NCBI GenBank assembly: GCA_963082975.1
Contig: OY720350.1
Coordinates: 45,896,734 to 45,960,733 of the forward strand
DNA: 64,000 nucleotides
Reading direction: 5' to 3'
Origin: Labia minor
Taxonomy: Eukaryota; Arthropoda; Insecta; Dermaptera; Spongiphoridae
The translations under genes and the position numbers were made by a program. The notes beneath the pieces were generated by a model, which did no database searches, had not been told where the DNA came from, and saw only the letters and a program-made list of their open reading frames with translations. Positions 1-12,325 of this stretch are shown here, in pieces; position 1 is the stretch's first letter, and each line of letters opens with the position of its first letter.

Positions 1-1280
1 CTTATTGTATATCTATATTTATATGTGATATACAAGAGGAAAATTAATTTCTGAATCAATAATCAAATTCAAAATATTTAGTCACTTATATAATTTATAT
101 TCATATATAAATTCATTTCATGTCAATTTTAATTATTTGAACAAATATGATTTTTTATATATTTATTAATATAATATTTAAACAATAATTTTTATTTATA
201 TTTTAGAATCTATTTTATAATATTTCAAAAGATATAGTATATATATAGAACACATTAATATATAATAAATTAGAAAAATTTGGCATAACAACAATGATCG
301 AATTGCATTTTGATTTAAACCACCCTACTATTCCCTCCTCCACCCCATTGATTCCCTTTGACCATCACTTTTAATCATTTATACTGAAATAGCTATGTTA
401 ACTGTGCGGAAATTTCATCCATAAAATGAATTTTTTAAATTTTACGAATATTAACCAGATATAAAATATATTTTTTTAATTTAGTTAAATTGAATAATAT
501 TCAATGTCAAAATGAAAATTGAAAATATAATCATGGAAATGTCACTAGTGGTACGGGATGCGGTTAACCACATTCAAGCTGGGTGCGCTTTATTCATTTT
601 CATTTCGCTTTGTCTTTTCATATTGTAATAATAAACAAATATATATATATATATCTGTATACAATATTTAATGTTTGTTATAACACAAAAGAAAATTTCC
701 TAATAAAATAATTATAATATATAAAATATATACTAATAATTCGAATTAAAACAATTGGGAATAGTCAAGAGTATAGAGTGTACCAATTCAACTTTTTAGT
801 CTTAAAAAAACCAAATTTTTAAATTAGTTACTTAACTTTACCTATATATACATGAATAAGGGGAAATGCAATCAATAAAAAATTCAAAATTGAGTTTTTT
901 GTTTTATTATTGTTTGAATGTGAGCAGTGTAGCTCAAAAAATTTAAATCGACTTTAAGATGTGTGTATGCATGAATTCAGTTTTACCAAAATTGTATTTT
1001 TATTTAATTTAATTTTTTTACTGATCGAAAGAACTACTTTACATCATTGATTTTACACATTTTTGCAAGTTTATCCACAACAATTTAGGTATATTGAATA
1101 ATTGACTTGAAGAAGGATTTCCTATTTTCGGAATTAGTGAGTAGATGAGGTTAAATGACATGTCAAAGATTTTAAAAATAATTATTGAATAAAAAAATAT
1201 TAAATAAATAATTCTTTATTCAAAAACATTATCTCTGTGTATATGTAATATTTTTTTTAATAACATTTTTTTTTGTAAGT
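1..1280. other. AT-rich non-coding stretch
   Basis: I see no gene here. It is A+T-rich with TA runs near 240 and 640. A slightly GC-richer patch at about 540-610 contains no frame of note. Confidence 0.6.
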
Positions 1281-1288
1281 TCATTTTC

Positions 1289-2206
1289 CAGTGCCGCCCT
1301 AACCACATGGCTAAATGGGCTATAGCCCCAGGGCGCAAGCCTTTTGAGGCGGCAATTTTTTATTTGCGATATTGTAAAAATTTATTTTTCATTTTATTAG
1401 TTTTTACTTATTTTTAAATTAAAACACTTCTTAAAATATTAAACTGATTTTTATTTCTTTCAAATGTGCTGAAAAACGATAGATAGAGAAGGGCAACGCG
1501 AAATAGGAGTAACATCCTACCGATCGTACTTTTGTTTCAGTCGCATTTGAACTGTCGGAGCTGTACTGGAGTTAATAGTACTGGAGTTAATATAAGACCA
1601 CCAATTATATAATAGTTCCGATCAAGTTCTAAGGATTAGACTAAAAACTGATCGGAACTGTCATTATTGAGATAATCCCCTCAAATCTGGGTAAACATTT
1701 ATCTCTTCGTTGTCGATAACTTCCTAGTGGAAGTGTCGTGGCCCTAATAACTCCACAGGAGTCATAGAGTGTTCATGGGAAAATTTGTGGTTTCCCCTTG
1801 CCTTCTTCGGTGGGGCAGCCGATGTTAAATTGAATTAAATTTTTATATTTATTAATTTTAATTAATTAATTAATTAAATTAATTAAATTAATTAAATAAA
1901 TATATAATCTTGAGTTCTATGCTGGGATTCGAACTCAGCCTTCCTGTGTAGAAATCTAGTACTCTACCCACTCAGCCATGCTGCCCCTCAAACATTTATA
2001 CCCATCTATTAAATAAGTGACTTTAAAGAAAAGTTACAATAAAGATAACAGTTTATTATAAAAGTAATAAATAGTTTTTTTCTAGTTCTGACACTTGTTT
2101 TGTATAACTTTTCCGACTCCCATTTGCCATTCTGTGTATTTTCTTAGTAAGAAGGGCGGATTATTTTTAGTAGCCCATGGGCGCCGAATTCCTTAAGACA
2201 GCCCTG
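1289..2206. mobile_element. Non-autonomous hAT element with perfect 8-bp target duplication
   Basis: The left end reads CAGTGCCGCCCTAACC. The right end read in reverse is CAGGGCTGTCTTAAGG. These are imperfect terminal inverted repeats of hAT type, opening with CAG. The flanks are TCATTTTC at 1281-1288 and again at 2207-2214, a perfect 8-bp target site duplication as hAT makes. The 918-bp interior has no transposase frame. It contains a nested tRNA-derived SINE, so the hAT is older than that SINE insertion or carried it along. Confidence 0.85.
1600..1988 (-). mobile_element. tRNA-derived SINE nested in the hAT
   Basis: Read on the minus strand from 1988, the head has an A-box-like TGGCTGAGTGGGTAGAG and a B-box GAGTTCGAATCCC, as in a tRNA promoter. 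The acceptor ends do not pair, so it is not a functional tRNA. An AT-rich spacer (about 1840-1905) follows, then a GC-richer body (about 1735-1835). The body is followed by two inverted copies of AGTTCCGATCA near 1612 and 1650. The 3' limit is uncertain. Confidence 0.6.
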
Positions 2207-2297
2207 TCATTTTCATTAAAATACTAAAAATGATTAAATTATAATTTTTTTTTAGAAAACAACGTTGTTGGTATAAGTAGGTTATAAAATTAAAAAT

Positions 2298-2867
2298 CTG
2301 GAGTGTCTCCACTCGACTACCTCGCAAATTTGAATGGAATTAACATATATTATATTTAAATTAAATTTAATTAATTAATTTATAAATTAAAATTAAAATT
2401 AAATAATATTTATTAAACCAGCGCGTTCCCCTCTTTGTTGATTTCACCACGTAACGTGCTGGCGCGAGATTGCCGGTCAACGTATTAAAAAATTAATTCC
2501 GGTACTTTCAGCGGTTCAATCAAGCTGAAATTTTAGATATAGCAGTTTTATACAATTTTTAATCATGTGAAAACTATCAAACATATATCTTTATTTTTAC
2601 GGTCAGTTTAGAGGAAAAAAAATGAAAACATGGGGCAGGTAATGACCCACTTCCGGATGAGCTACATAAAAAACTACGAATTTTGAATAATGCCCATGTA
2701 CCAAATTTCATGATTCTAGCTCAAACCGTTTTTGCGTAATCTTATCTACACACACACAAACATTTTTGTCAACTTTAGTGAAAATGACTCAGGGACCTTC
2801 AAAACGTATAAAATCATCAAAATCTCGAAATTGAAAATTTTTGTGATCACAATACTACTATAGTAAA
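2298..2867 (-). mobile_element. HINE-like family A, copy 1
   Basis: Family A read 5'->3' (here on the minus strand) should start ACTATCTCGCC beside T. It runs through a TGTCTGTG-type microsatellite and a GATGAAATTTGGTAC-like box to GCGAGATAGT, then the hairpin GTGGAGACACTCCAG. The 3' end is clear at 2298. The 5' hairpin is eroded (tactactatagt near 2855). The layout matches Helentron-associated non-autonomous elements. There is no coding capacity. Confidence 0.65.
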
Positions 2868-3361
2868 AAAAACAACTTCATTGAACTTATCTAAACTCGT
2901 TTTCTAAAGTCATGGACCATGCCTCATATCTATTGAATATAATTTGAAATTTTTATTAATCTTTGAAAATACTTGAAATAATTATTTTTTAATTAATATA
3001 ATTCTTATCCACTTCTGGAAATTTGTAAATATTTGATAAACACAATTTTTGAATAGTTTTATAAAGATTAAATCAATTGGAATTTACATAAAGTTCCCAC
3101 TTGAATGCATGAAAATGAAGAAGGGATCTATCATTTCATCCAAACTAGACGCACATTGACAATCTATATAGTTCCGTGGGGGTGGCATCCCCCTCAGGGA
3201 GTATTTCGGTGATCGACTTGCTATGATTAATGGACTGAATGTTCCCCTGTAATCAACATCCTTGCCATCGCGATTTAACCATTTATCTATTTACGATTAC
3301 GTGGCCAACCAACAAAAGATTCATGAGGAAATTTTTCCCCAATGAAAAGTCTTTTAAACAT

Positions 3362-3398
<37 letters not shown>

Positions 3399-3613
3399 CA
3401 GTGTTGAAATTAATGGTACAGAAAAATTGTCTTCTTTTTTTTTGATGCAATCAACTGATATGAATCTGTCCAGTGACCTTTATAGAGTATATAATGCGTT
3501 CAATTTGAGTTTTATTCAAGCATGATCAATCTCTCGTTTCTAATAAATTACTCATTCAATAAAATATGAAAAAGTTATCTCATTTGTATGAATCAAAATA
3601 TTTAAACATCTAT

Positions 3614-3662
<49 letters not shown>

Positions 3663-3731
3663 GTAAATATAGATTATAGTATTTTAAAAATTTATTAGTT
3701 AAAAATCCAATGTAAAATCTTTTTCTTATGG
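2868..3731. other. AT-rich stretch with two (TA)n microsatellites
   Basis: No gene is seen. (TA)n runs lie at about 3362-3397 and 3618-3656. A short frame between 3239 and 3445 reads through one of them and is not credible. A GC-richer patch near 3175-3260 includes a small gggggtggcatccccc palindrome. Confidence 0.6.
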
Positions 3732-4324
3732 TTTTACTATCTCGCCAGAGATAATTGCGATCACGAAAATTTTCGATTTTGAGATTTTGATGTATTTATA
3801 CGTTTTGAAGGTTCCTGAATCATTTTCACTAAGGTTGAGAAAAATGTTTATCTGTGTTTGTGTAGATAAGTTTACGCAAAAACGGTTTGAGCTAGAATCA
3901 TGAAATTTGGTACATGGGCATTATTCAAAATTCTTAGTTTTTTTATCAACTTTTGAGAAATGTAGCTCAACCGGAAGAGGGTCATTACCTATAACATTTT
4001 GATTTTTTTCTTCTAAAGTGACCGTAAAAATAAAGATATATGTTTGATAATTTTTCACATAATTAATGATTGTATAAAACTGCTATATATAGAATTTCTG
4101 CTTGATTAAATCGCTGAAAGTATCAGAATTCATTTTTTAACACTGCAAATCTCACGCGCCAACACATGACGTGGTGCCATCAAAGAGCCAAACATGCGCA
4201 TGGTTTTAAAATATTATTTATTAATTTTAATTTATAATTTATAATTAATTAAATTTAATTTAAATTAATATATGTTATTTAATCCAATTCAAATTTGAGA
4301 GATAGTAGAGTAGAGACACTCCAG
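3732..4324 (+). mobile_element. HINE-like family A, copy 2
   Basis: This is a near-complete copy in plus orientation. The 5' end is ACTATCTCGCC with the hairpin partner GAGATA. The core box GAAATTTGGTACATGGG lies near 3903. The 3' end shows an eroded terminal repeat (gagatagtagagt) and the hairpin GTAGAGACACTCCAG, followed by a T run. The 5' flank is also T-rich. Confidence 0.7.
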
Positions 4325-4533
4325 ATTTTTTTTTATTTTATTTTGGAATAACCATATAAATTTTACAAAAATTGTTTAATTAATTTGTATAAGTTTATTA
4401 TACATGTATATGGGTCTTTAAAAAAAAATTTTCATTTTTCTTTTAATTGCTTCAGTAAATTTCCTCTCTTTATATCAATTTTCAAAAAATAATTCTCTTC
4501 TTGTATTTTAGATAAAACTTACGATTGTATATA
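4325..4533. other. Short AT-rich spacer
   Basis: T-rich spacer with nothing recognisable. Confidence 0.5.
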
Positions 4534-4685
4534 CGATGGTGGGGTGAAAAATTTCCGGCCTGACCAAGAAATTGCGCCACTAGGTCTACTTTTGGAGCGG
4601 CGTCCTACAGTATCATTTTTACCGAGCTTGTATGTGTATGTACGCAATTTCTTGGTCAGGCCGGAAACTTTTCACCCCACCCTCG
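4534..4685. mobile_element. Mariner-type MITE, 152 bp, TA duplication
   Basis: The ends are near-perfect inverted repeats of almost 40 bp. The left begins CGATGGTGGGGTGAAAA, and the right read in reverse begins CGAGGGTGGGGTGAAAA. Both continue into TTTCCGGCCTGACC. TA flanks both sides (4532-4533 and 4686-4687), the target of Tc1/mariner elements. Only about 70 bp lies between the repeats, so it has no coding capacity. Confidence 0.85.
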
Positions 4686-4764
4686 TACGAATATATATTG
4701 ATTTATAAATGTGTGTAGATAATTAATATTTATTTTCTTTTATTAATAGATATGTCAACAAATT

Positions 4765-4915
4765 AGAAGGTTGAAAATGGCGCCAAAATGGGCGCCAAAA
4801 TGGGTGCCAAAATTTCGAGACTCAATTCTTTCAATTAAACTTGGAAATAATTTTTCTTAATAATAAAATCTTTGGGGAAACCTAAACGAACAAATTAATA
4901 TATATATATATATAA
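4765..4915. repeat. Diverged low-copy repeat E (GGCGCC-rich)
   Basis: A short stretch with two GGCGCCAAAATGGG units is followed by an AT-rich tail ending in (TA)n. A diverged relative lies at about 34815-34980, with the same order of landmarks (ATGGGCGCC, then GGAAATAATTT, then AATTAATATAT or a variant). The element class is unknown. Confidence 0.35.
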
Positions 4916-6090
4916 ATTTCTCAAAACTATTATGTAAATATGTAAATAATTTAAACTCATGTTAATCCATAATTAATATGTTGTTAATATAATAAATTAA
5001 ATAAATAAATTAGTAGAGATAATTTCATAAAGCTATTATATTTGTTTTTGTTTCCTTTGTTATTCTGCTTTTGGAATAAATTAATCTGCTTATAAATTAT
5101 AATAATTATTTAATTAATAATATAAAATATAAATTATTTTTTAATAATTTGTTTTTTTTAATCCTAGTTTAAAAAAAATGAAGAATTATAAACATTAAAC
5201 GTGGCAATTGAAATTTATTTTTTGATATCATTATTTAATTAAAAATTCATTAAATAAAAAAAAAATGTTAATTATTGTTTTGATAAGTTATAGCTCATAA
5301 GATCCGGTTACTTAGTAAAAAAAATCTTTATATATGATTCTATTAAACTCTACTTCTATCTATTCATATTTAATTTGAAGTTTAAGTTCCACGTTTTATG
5401 GACGCATAATTTCGCCAAAATAAATAGTTCCAAGTTCTTGTACTAAACTCAGTCCAATTCTGATGATAACGCTGACGAAAAGCAGAATTTATTATCCATT
5501 AAAATACTTTTCTCTCTTGCAGGATGGAATCTAATTAACAGTTTTGACCATGCATTGGCTCTTTTCAAATCCATTTAAATTCTTTCTGGCTTAAATACAT
5601 TCACAAAGACATTCTAATTTACTAAAAAAAAAAAATTCCATTTGGAGTTAAAGTCATCTTTTTTTTTTTTGTAACTCACTCGGCACTTTTTTTTATAATT
5701 TGTGCCTAATATACATGAGAGGCTAACGAACAAAAATAATTAATATTATTCTATTTAAAATAAAAATATATACTGATGAGAGAATTATTCAATTTTTTTT
5801 TTTATATTATTAATTAAATGATTAAGTTCAACAATTATTTTCACTTTATAACCTTTTAATTTTCGAAATTTTATAAAAATCTACTGAATTAATGATAAAT
5901 CAAAACAAAAAATCAAGCCTTTATTAGAACAGAGTTCCTTTTCTTATATAGTTTTCTGTATAATGAATAATAAAATAATATGTGTATTAAATTAATTATA
6001 AAAGAGTTTAAAATTAAGTAATAATTTTTTACCTGAAAAAAGATTAAACCAAATTATTATATATTTGAATTTAATAGTTTTTTGTTTTTT
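4916..6090. other. AT-rich non-coding stretch
   Basis: No gene and no repeat shared with the rest of the window was seen. Several homopolymer T and A runs occur. Confidence 0.5.
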
Positions 6091-6474
6091 GTAATTATTC
6101 AAATAAACGCATTTTCGTGGATATAGATTGGTTCCTTTTGCAATTCCAAATAAACTTTTCTTATGATATTTTTTCGGGCCTCTTCTAGTTTAGGAGATAA
6201 AACTTATTAAAATTTGCATATATTATAAATCCATTGATATTCTATTTAGCTAGCATGTTTTATCCATTTGGCTACCAGAGGACGCACTTTCGGTTTTTAT
6301 AAGTTCGGTTTGGATAATAAGTGAATTAGCCAATAAAGCATCACTTACACATTTCTACGTTCATAACTAATCTGTCAAACTTAAAAAATCTTTATTTGAA
6401 TAATTTTTATCTCGTAAACTAAAAGAGGCCCGAAAAATTTCCTCTTTGCAAAATGCGTTTACTTGAATAATTAC
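6091..6474. mobile_element. Foldback element with long inverted repeats, copy 1
   Basis: The outer ends are GTAATTATTCAAATAAACGC and, in reverse, GTAATTATTCAAGTAAACGC. Inner inverted arms contain TTTCGGGCCTCTT and its partner AAGAGGCCCGAAA. The flanks tgtttttt and cgtttttt form an 8-bp duplication with one mismatch. The interior shares GTTTGACAGAT and GTTATGAACGT with the element at 27508-28037. The superfamily cannot be decided from the ends. Confidence 0.7.
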
Positions 6475-6589
6475 CGTTTTTTTTCAACTATACTACCTTC
6501 TTTAAGTGAATAATTATTTTTTTTTATTAAAATAATTCATTTATACATATAATAATAATTAAAATGAATTATCTTTTCTTGTTGGCCAC

Positions 6590-6895
6590 TCATTTTCCAA
6601 ATCACTCCCCTTGCCCGATCTGAAATTCATATTCAGAGGAAAGCAAATGGAAGAAGATTATTTAGAATGGAAGATGAGGCATCTTGCTTTTAACCACGAA
6701 GATCGTGAATTTATAGCTGAATTAACGAATGAATCCCCGCTTTGCCAAAGAAGATCGAGTAAACCGCCTCTTATCTCCTTCAAAAGAATGAATATCATTA
6801 TCCACTCTACCCTTCCCCTCTCATATCCATATTCTTCCCCCCCCCCTATCTCTTCATACACCCACCACATCGTCATTTTACCCAATTGTTAATTT
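6590..6895. other. GC-richer island with overlapping open frames
   Basis: This island is clearly less AT-rich than its surroundings and stays open in one frame on each strand. The plus-strand frame would have to begin at a TTG unless it is an internal exon. An in-frame ATG at 6647 gives a start reading MEEDYLEWKMRHLAF. No family is recognised and no clear splice signals were found. It may be a host exon or a conserved non-coding element. Confidence 0.25.
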
Positions 6896-7889
6896 CATTT
6901 CTTCTCAAGTCGTAAATATTATATGAATTTAATTCATCTGGTGAATTCTAATTCTCTACAAATCTTATCGTAATTTTGGCTTTTATCAAATTAACTTTTC
7001 ATACTAAAAATATAGGAGTTAATTTGGTACGAAAGAATACGTATTCCATTTGTTTAATTAGATAGTAATAAATTTCATTTTAAATAACGAATTTAATTTA
7101 AATGGATATTAACAAAAGAAATGGTAACTATAGGTAAACAAAATTTATTATTATAAAGTCTATATCATTTGAAAGAAGAAACAATAAATAAATCATCTAG
7201 TAAAGTTTCTTTTGATTTAAATTCCTTTTGATAAGTGATAAGGACGACAAGAAAAAAAATATCTTTAAATATTTTATTGAAAAATACTCTAACTATAAAT
7301 ATTTTTATTGGATTTTTATATTTAAAAATATGTATATAAAGAGATATTTAATATCGTATATTCCTTCAAAACAACGAAAATGTTATTTGTTATTATATTT
7401 AAAATTACCAGGAGGCATCGATCCTCGTCAAGTTCATGTATTTTAGAATTTAATAAAGTAAATATTGAATAAAATATTTAATGTAAAAAAAATAAATAAA
7501 AAATAGTTGTGGGACTGACTAGAATGGTTTATGCCTGAAGCCAATAAAGCAAAAGAAAATTTACAAGAAAAATTACGTTTATTATCCTAAAAAAATGTTT
7601 GGTTATGATAATATAAATAAGATAATAATAATAATAATTAAGATTTAATAAACAAAGAGAACATGTTTAATATTTTTCATAATTTTACTTTTTCTTCTTT
7701 TTTTTTTCTTCTTTAATATTTACTAATCTAAAAAAAAGTCCCAAACTTCAAACAATATACATAAATTATATATATATAGATATAGACAATAATGAAAATT
7801 TAATAAATGCTTCTAACTCTTAACTAAAAAGAAAGTAATTAAAATTTTCTATTTAAATTTTTTATTTTTAAATTTTAAATTGTTGTTTA
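6896..7889. other. AT-rich non-coding stretch
   Basis: No gene seen. A 72-codon frame at 7228-7446 is Ile/Lys/Tyr-rich, as expected of AT-rich random sequence. Confidence 0.5.
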
Positions 7890-8088
7890 ACATTAGCCGT
7901 GCTCATTTCAAAACTATGCATGAGGCAAAAAGACAGAATAAGTATCCCTAATCATCACAATTTTTATTAGACTGCTTAAATTACTCACACATTAAAATTA
8001 TATAACATATTATATTTTTATTTCACATGTTTTTTTAATTTTGCGCCCACTAAAATATGGCGCCCAGTGTCCCCTTAACACGGCTCTG
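7890..8088. mobile_element. Probable hAT terminus remnant
   Basis: The right end read in reverse is CAGAGCCGTGTTAAGGGG followed by ACTGGGCGCC, typical of hAT ends. A weak left partner, TTAGCCGTGCTC, lies near 7893. No target duplication could be matched, so the left boundary is tentative. Confidence 0.35.
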
Positions 8089-8374
8089 GAAACTAGGCAT
8101 TATAATTTATTATATAGAGAATATTAACAAATAATTTATCGTAAAATTGCTGATTTTTTAGATTTATTTTAGAATTAAATCAGTTACTAAAATAAAATGT
8201 GTTAATAAAATGTGTTTATATATTATATATAAGCATGTCTAATTGGATAAAAGTCACCAAGGGAATTTTCAGATTACGCACATCTAACAAAAATTACCCT
8301 TTAAATTCTATTGATTATATTATTATTTATTGATAAATATAATTAAATTTATGTTTTATCATAAAAGAGAATAA

Positions 8375-9010
8375 TTTTTACTGACCGACGATAGTAAGGG
8401 AGGTATTGTTTTCACACCAAATTTCACATGTGGAGATTTTTACATATCTCCACGAATCATGCATTTTCTAAACAGAAAAAAGTATTTTTAGCATGATGTC
8501 TGTCCGTCTGTCCGTCCGTCCGTATAGATGTGTACAGCCTGAACGGCTCAACCGATTTTGATGAAATTTGGTATATTTACTTAATGCATCAGTGGGAAGA
8601 ATTGATCAACTTTTGGTGCAATTCCGGAAACCGGAAGTGGTAGTATTAGCGATCGACGATAGGAAGGAAAGGGTTATTTTCACACCAAAGGAGATTTTTT
8701 TATATATCACCACGAATCATGCACTTTGTATTGGTTTTATCCTCGAGAAAAATCATATTTATTAGTTTTTTCTTGATTTAAAATTATATGACGTCATCCA
8801 GCCATTCATGACGTCACAGCCTGGTCTTGCATATATATTATAAATAAAATAAAATTAATAATGTTTATATTTATTATTTATGTATCCATATCTGTTTTTT
8901 ATTACATTAATAGATATATTAAAATTATTTGAAATTGTTTCTGTAGCTGGAAATTAATTTATTTCAAACAGTCGGTCGGGTCGGACCTGGCCACAGGTCA
9001 ACTTATTTTT
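8375..9010 (+). mobile_element. HINE-like family B, copy 1
   Basis: It starts beside T with ACTGACCGACG. Two direct modules of about 85 bp follow (8378-8475 and 8647-8730; both run from CGACGATAG through CACACCAAA to CACGAATCATGCA). Between them lie a TGTCTGTCCGTC microsatellite and the box GATGAAATTTGGTATA. Near the 3' end comes the inverted terminal motif (GTCGGTCGGGT), then the hairpin GACCTG-GCCA-CAGGTC and AAC before a T run. It has no coding capacity; an open frame over it is incidental. Confidence 0.7.
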
Positions 9011-9840
9011 TTTATTTAGAGCTTTCAGGTAAAATTCATTTATTTTTTTAATAGCCAATTTCACTCACCCTGTAGGCATTTTAGTTCTTTCCCTAAATAA
9101 GAAGTTTTGTTCTAATCCCTTTTTCCATTTCATTGGATTTTTGTTCAAGAGCTTTTTTTCACATAGAAACCCACCCACACATCAACCCAAAAACCACTTC
9201 GTCGATATAAAAGCTCAGGATTTGTCAAAATTATCAGACCGAGTAATATATTTTCTAAAGAGCATTAAGTTAAAATTTAGATACTATTTACATCAGCTAA
9301 ACTAAATATGATGATTAAATAAAAAATCCCCACAATTAAAATGAATTAATTGAGAGAGTAGAGAATTTTTCGTATTATTTTTTTTTTTCTCTAAGAGTTA
9401 AAAATACATTTATTTATGAAAATCAGAATCTGTATTTATGGCTTCTACTCCTCCTCTAAAGGGAACGAAATTACTATGATAATTATATATTTATAAATAG
9501 AAGAGAATAGAGTGGGGCTCAAATTTTGGAACCCTAATTTGCTTCCATATTAATTATCTGTGTCCAACCTTCAGAAAAAAACTTCATATAAAAAATCAAT
9601 ATTTGCTTTTACTCGCGAATAGGAGGAGTATATATCATCTATCAACCTTCTTTTTATTCATTTTACGTATATATTATTAGATACAATTTTCTAATTCAGT
9701 GAATACTTGGATGTCGTCGTTAATTCTTTCCAGGAAAACCGACGACAAGCAAATTGAATTTTCCTATAAGAAATATCTAAAAAACAGTTCCAATCCCCCT
9801 AATATCACTCAAGTATATTCTAATTTCACCATGATTTTAA
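9011..9840. other. AT-rich non-coding stretch
   Basis: No gene or shared repeat is recognised. Confidence 0.5.
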
Positions 9841-9979
9841 CAATATTATTTAACACGTCTTAAAGCCCTTATTACGACCCGAAAGGGAAATAATTCGGAA
9901 CTAGAAGCTGTTGGGAGGGGATTTAAAGATAACTAGCCAATGGAAAGTTATCTTAGATTGGAATGACCGTGATATGGAA

Positions 9980-10070
9980 GGAAAATAAAGATAGGTATAT
10001 AAAAGAGTAAGTCGCCAGTCGTATTTTGTTCAGAACACGACAAAACTGTATTGAAATTAATTAATGAAAT
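9980..10070 (+). promoter_or_regulatory. Possible TATA-type core promoter
   Basis: TATATAAAAGAG at about 9997 is followed roughly 30 bases on by TTCAGAAC, resembling an arthropod initiator. This suits a Pol II start near 10030. No coding frame follows. A solo LTR of an old retroelement is an alternative, but I could not match any ends, so this remains a motif observation. Confidence 0.25.
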
Positions 10071-10079
10071 ATAAAAAGG

Positions 10080-10670
10080 GGTGTGCCTAATGGAAAAGCG
10101 AAAATCGGATCTTGTTAACTCAACAAAGATGCTTTAGGTACCTTTAAATCGAAATTATTCCCATCTAAATTTCTGGAAAGAAACAATGAAATAAAAAAAT
10201 GGATTGATTAAATAAAACAGAATGTTTTATGCAACTGAATATAGAATTTAATAAATGAACAAATAACAATACTTAAAATTAAAATTTTAGATATAATATA
10301 AAGTTAAAGATTTTTTGATATTAAGCTGATATCAAATGAGACAAATTGTTAAAAATTAAATATAATTATATCAACAGTATTGAATATAATTATAATGAGA
10401 AAATTAAATATGATTTTACAAACGTAAAAATAACAAACAATTGTTCTGGATAATAATTAATTAATAGTTATATAAAGAATTAATTGGATAAATTAATAAA
10501 TTATAATGAAAACTGTTTGTAAATACAAACAGTATATATATCAATCCAATTGGTAAATTATGAATGAATATAAAATTTCCGAAAGGATTACCCAAAAATG
10601 GAAATATAAAAATAATTAGTATAAAGAAAAGATTTATACAATACCAAATTGGGTGATAAAAATAAATATA
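10080..10670. other. AT-rich non-coding stretch
   Basis: Nothing recognisable. Confidence 0.45.
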
Positions 10671-10679
10671 TATCCTGCA

Positions 10680-10870
10680 AGCCTGTTAGAATCAGAAGCA
10701 ACCCGAAATGAGTACTTTCTTCGAAGAAACATATGGCAAGCAAGCTACTAGCGAGGCGTTGTGTGTTGCATGAAGGTTTGTCCAGAAGTGGGCTTGAAGT
10801 AGCGCCGAGTAAGCTTACCCACGCTATGTTCGACATGCCAAGTCAAAAGAGCTTCTTGACATTTGGAATT
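10680..10870. other. GC-richer island
   Basis: This block of about 190 bp is open in both directions. The minus-strand frame begins at an ATG at 10836 and reads MSNIAWVSLLGATSS. No family is recognised and neither strand is favoured. It may be an exon fragment or part of an old repeat. Confidence 0.25.
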
Positions 10871-11093
10871 ATAAACTATTTAATTATAAAACCAAGTGAA
10901 CAGGTAACAAAAAAGGTTCCCTTGATTTTATAAATATTAAATACAAATACTTATACAATTAATACAAAGAAATTAATAATATTTACAAACATCAAAACTA
11001 TGTTTCAAAAGGGGGGAAATTCAAAAATTTATTTCTACTAATTAAAAAATGCAAGGCGCTTGCGCCGACATTATTGTTAAAAAATAAAAAATT

Positions 11094-11710
11094 CGGGAGT
11101 GTCCTCCCCTAGACTTTCACGCATATAAATAGGTAATTAGGTTATTATTATTATTATGTTTTAACAACAATAAAAATAAACAAACTAATTAATTTAAATT
11201 ACAAAGTAAAATGGTTTAACACTATTATATATATTTATAATTTACACCTAACGCTACTTGTATAGGTAAAATGTCACTTCCGGTAGTCAGATCATGATGA
11301 AATTTGGTATCTGAATTTTTTTCATATTTTTAAATCTATATACAAAATAGGAAGCAAATATCTCGAAGCAAACTGGTACTTTACTTGAAAGGTAAACGCA
11401 ACCAGTGTAGGTAAAGTACCACTTTCGGTTAACCGATTTTGACGAAATTTTGATAGAAATCTACAAACTGTGAATAATATCGGTGTACCAAATTTCGAAG
11501 TCCTAGCTTGATTAGTTTTAGAGGAAATTTGCTCACTGACAAACATTACATACATCCATACATCCATACATACACACACACAGACATAATTCGAAAAATG
11601 GTATTTTCCGACTCAGGGAGGTCTAAAACGTCAAGATCTATCGAAATCTCGAAGTCGAAATTTTTGACGATTCCAATACTTCCCTTATACGAAGTATGCG
11701 GAAAAGTAAA
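11094..11710 (-). mobile_element. HINE-like family F
   Basis: On the minus strand it starts beside T with ACTTTTCCGC and the stem ATACTTC/GAAGTAT. It passes a TGTCTGTGTG microsatellite and the box GAAATTTGGTACACC, followed by ATTATTCACAG. It ends with the inverted motif GCGTGAAAGT and the hairpin GGGAG-GACA-CTCCC beside T. Long stretches align with family A, but the terminal repeats and hairpins have different bases that still pair. A second, oppositely oriented core box lies near 11291. Confidence 0.6.
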
Positions 11711-12325
11711 AATAAAGTTAAATTACATTATTAATAAAAGAAATATAAATAAATAAAAAGAAATAAATTATAAAATAAATAATAAATATAAGTAAAGCAT
11801 ATATCAATTGAGCATATACTATATAACAGGTATGGCCAAACTTTTAGCTTTTAGGGACTACTTTTTGAATAAAATATAGTCTGCGGTCGATTCTGGATAT
11901 GGGAAAATAATTTTAATAATATAAATAAAGTGCTAAAAAATGGGAAAAAATTATATATTATTAATTATATAGTCAAATACTAAAATATAGAAAGGTTAAA
12001 TCAATAATATATATGTTCTTAGATATATGTAAGATATGTTAGTTTTAATTATTATAATAATATTAATAACAAAAAATTGTAAATGAAAGGGCTGTTATTT
12101 TTCATTTAAATTTATAACTTCAATTAAAATAAATACTTCATTTTGGAATGGATATGAGAAGAGGGGGAGGTAGAGGCGAAATTTGGGTAGAGTAGAGTAG
12201 TCAATGAGTAAACGGTGTTTTGAGAAAGAGAAGCCATTGGATAAAAAGTATATAAATTATCGGGATAAGAAAAATATATAAATATATGGTATATAAAAGA
12301 TGTAATAACATATAGGATGATTATG

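Noticed and set aside
1905-1988. Functional tRNA gene on the minus strand
   Set aside because: The promoter boxes are tRNA-like, but the acceptor arm does not pair and a SINE body follows. The same applies to the heads at 23460, 25720, 47622 and 52390.
3362-3656. TA runs as replication or attachment sites
   Set aside because: They are ordinary dinucleotide microsatellites, repeated elsewhere in the window.
8568-8765. Protein in family B copy 1
   Set aside because: The frame is not preserved in the other three copies.
9711-10070. Solo LTR fossil around the TATA-like motif
   Set aside because: No matching ends or short duplication were found, so only the promoter-like motif is listed.
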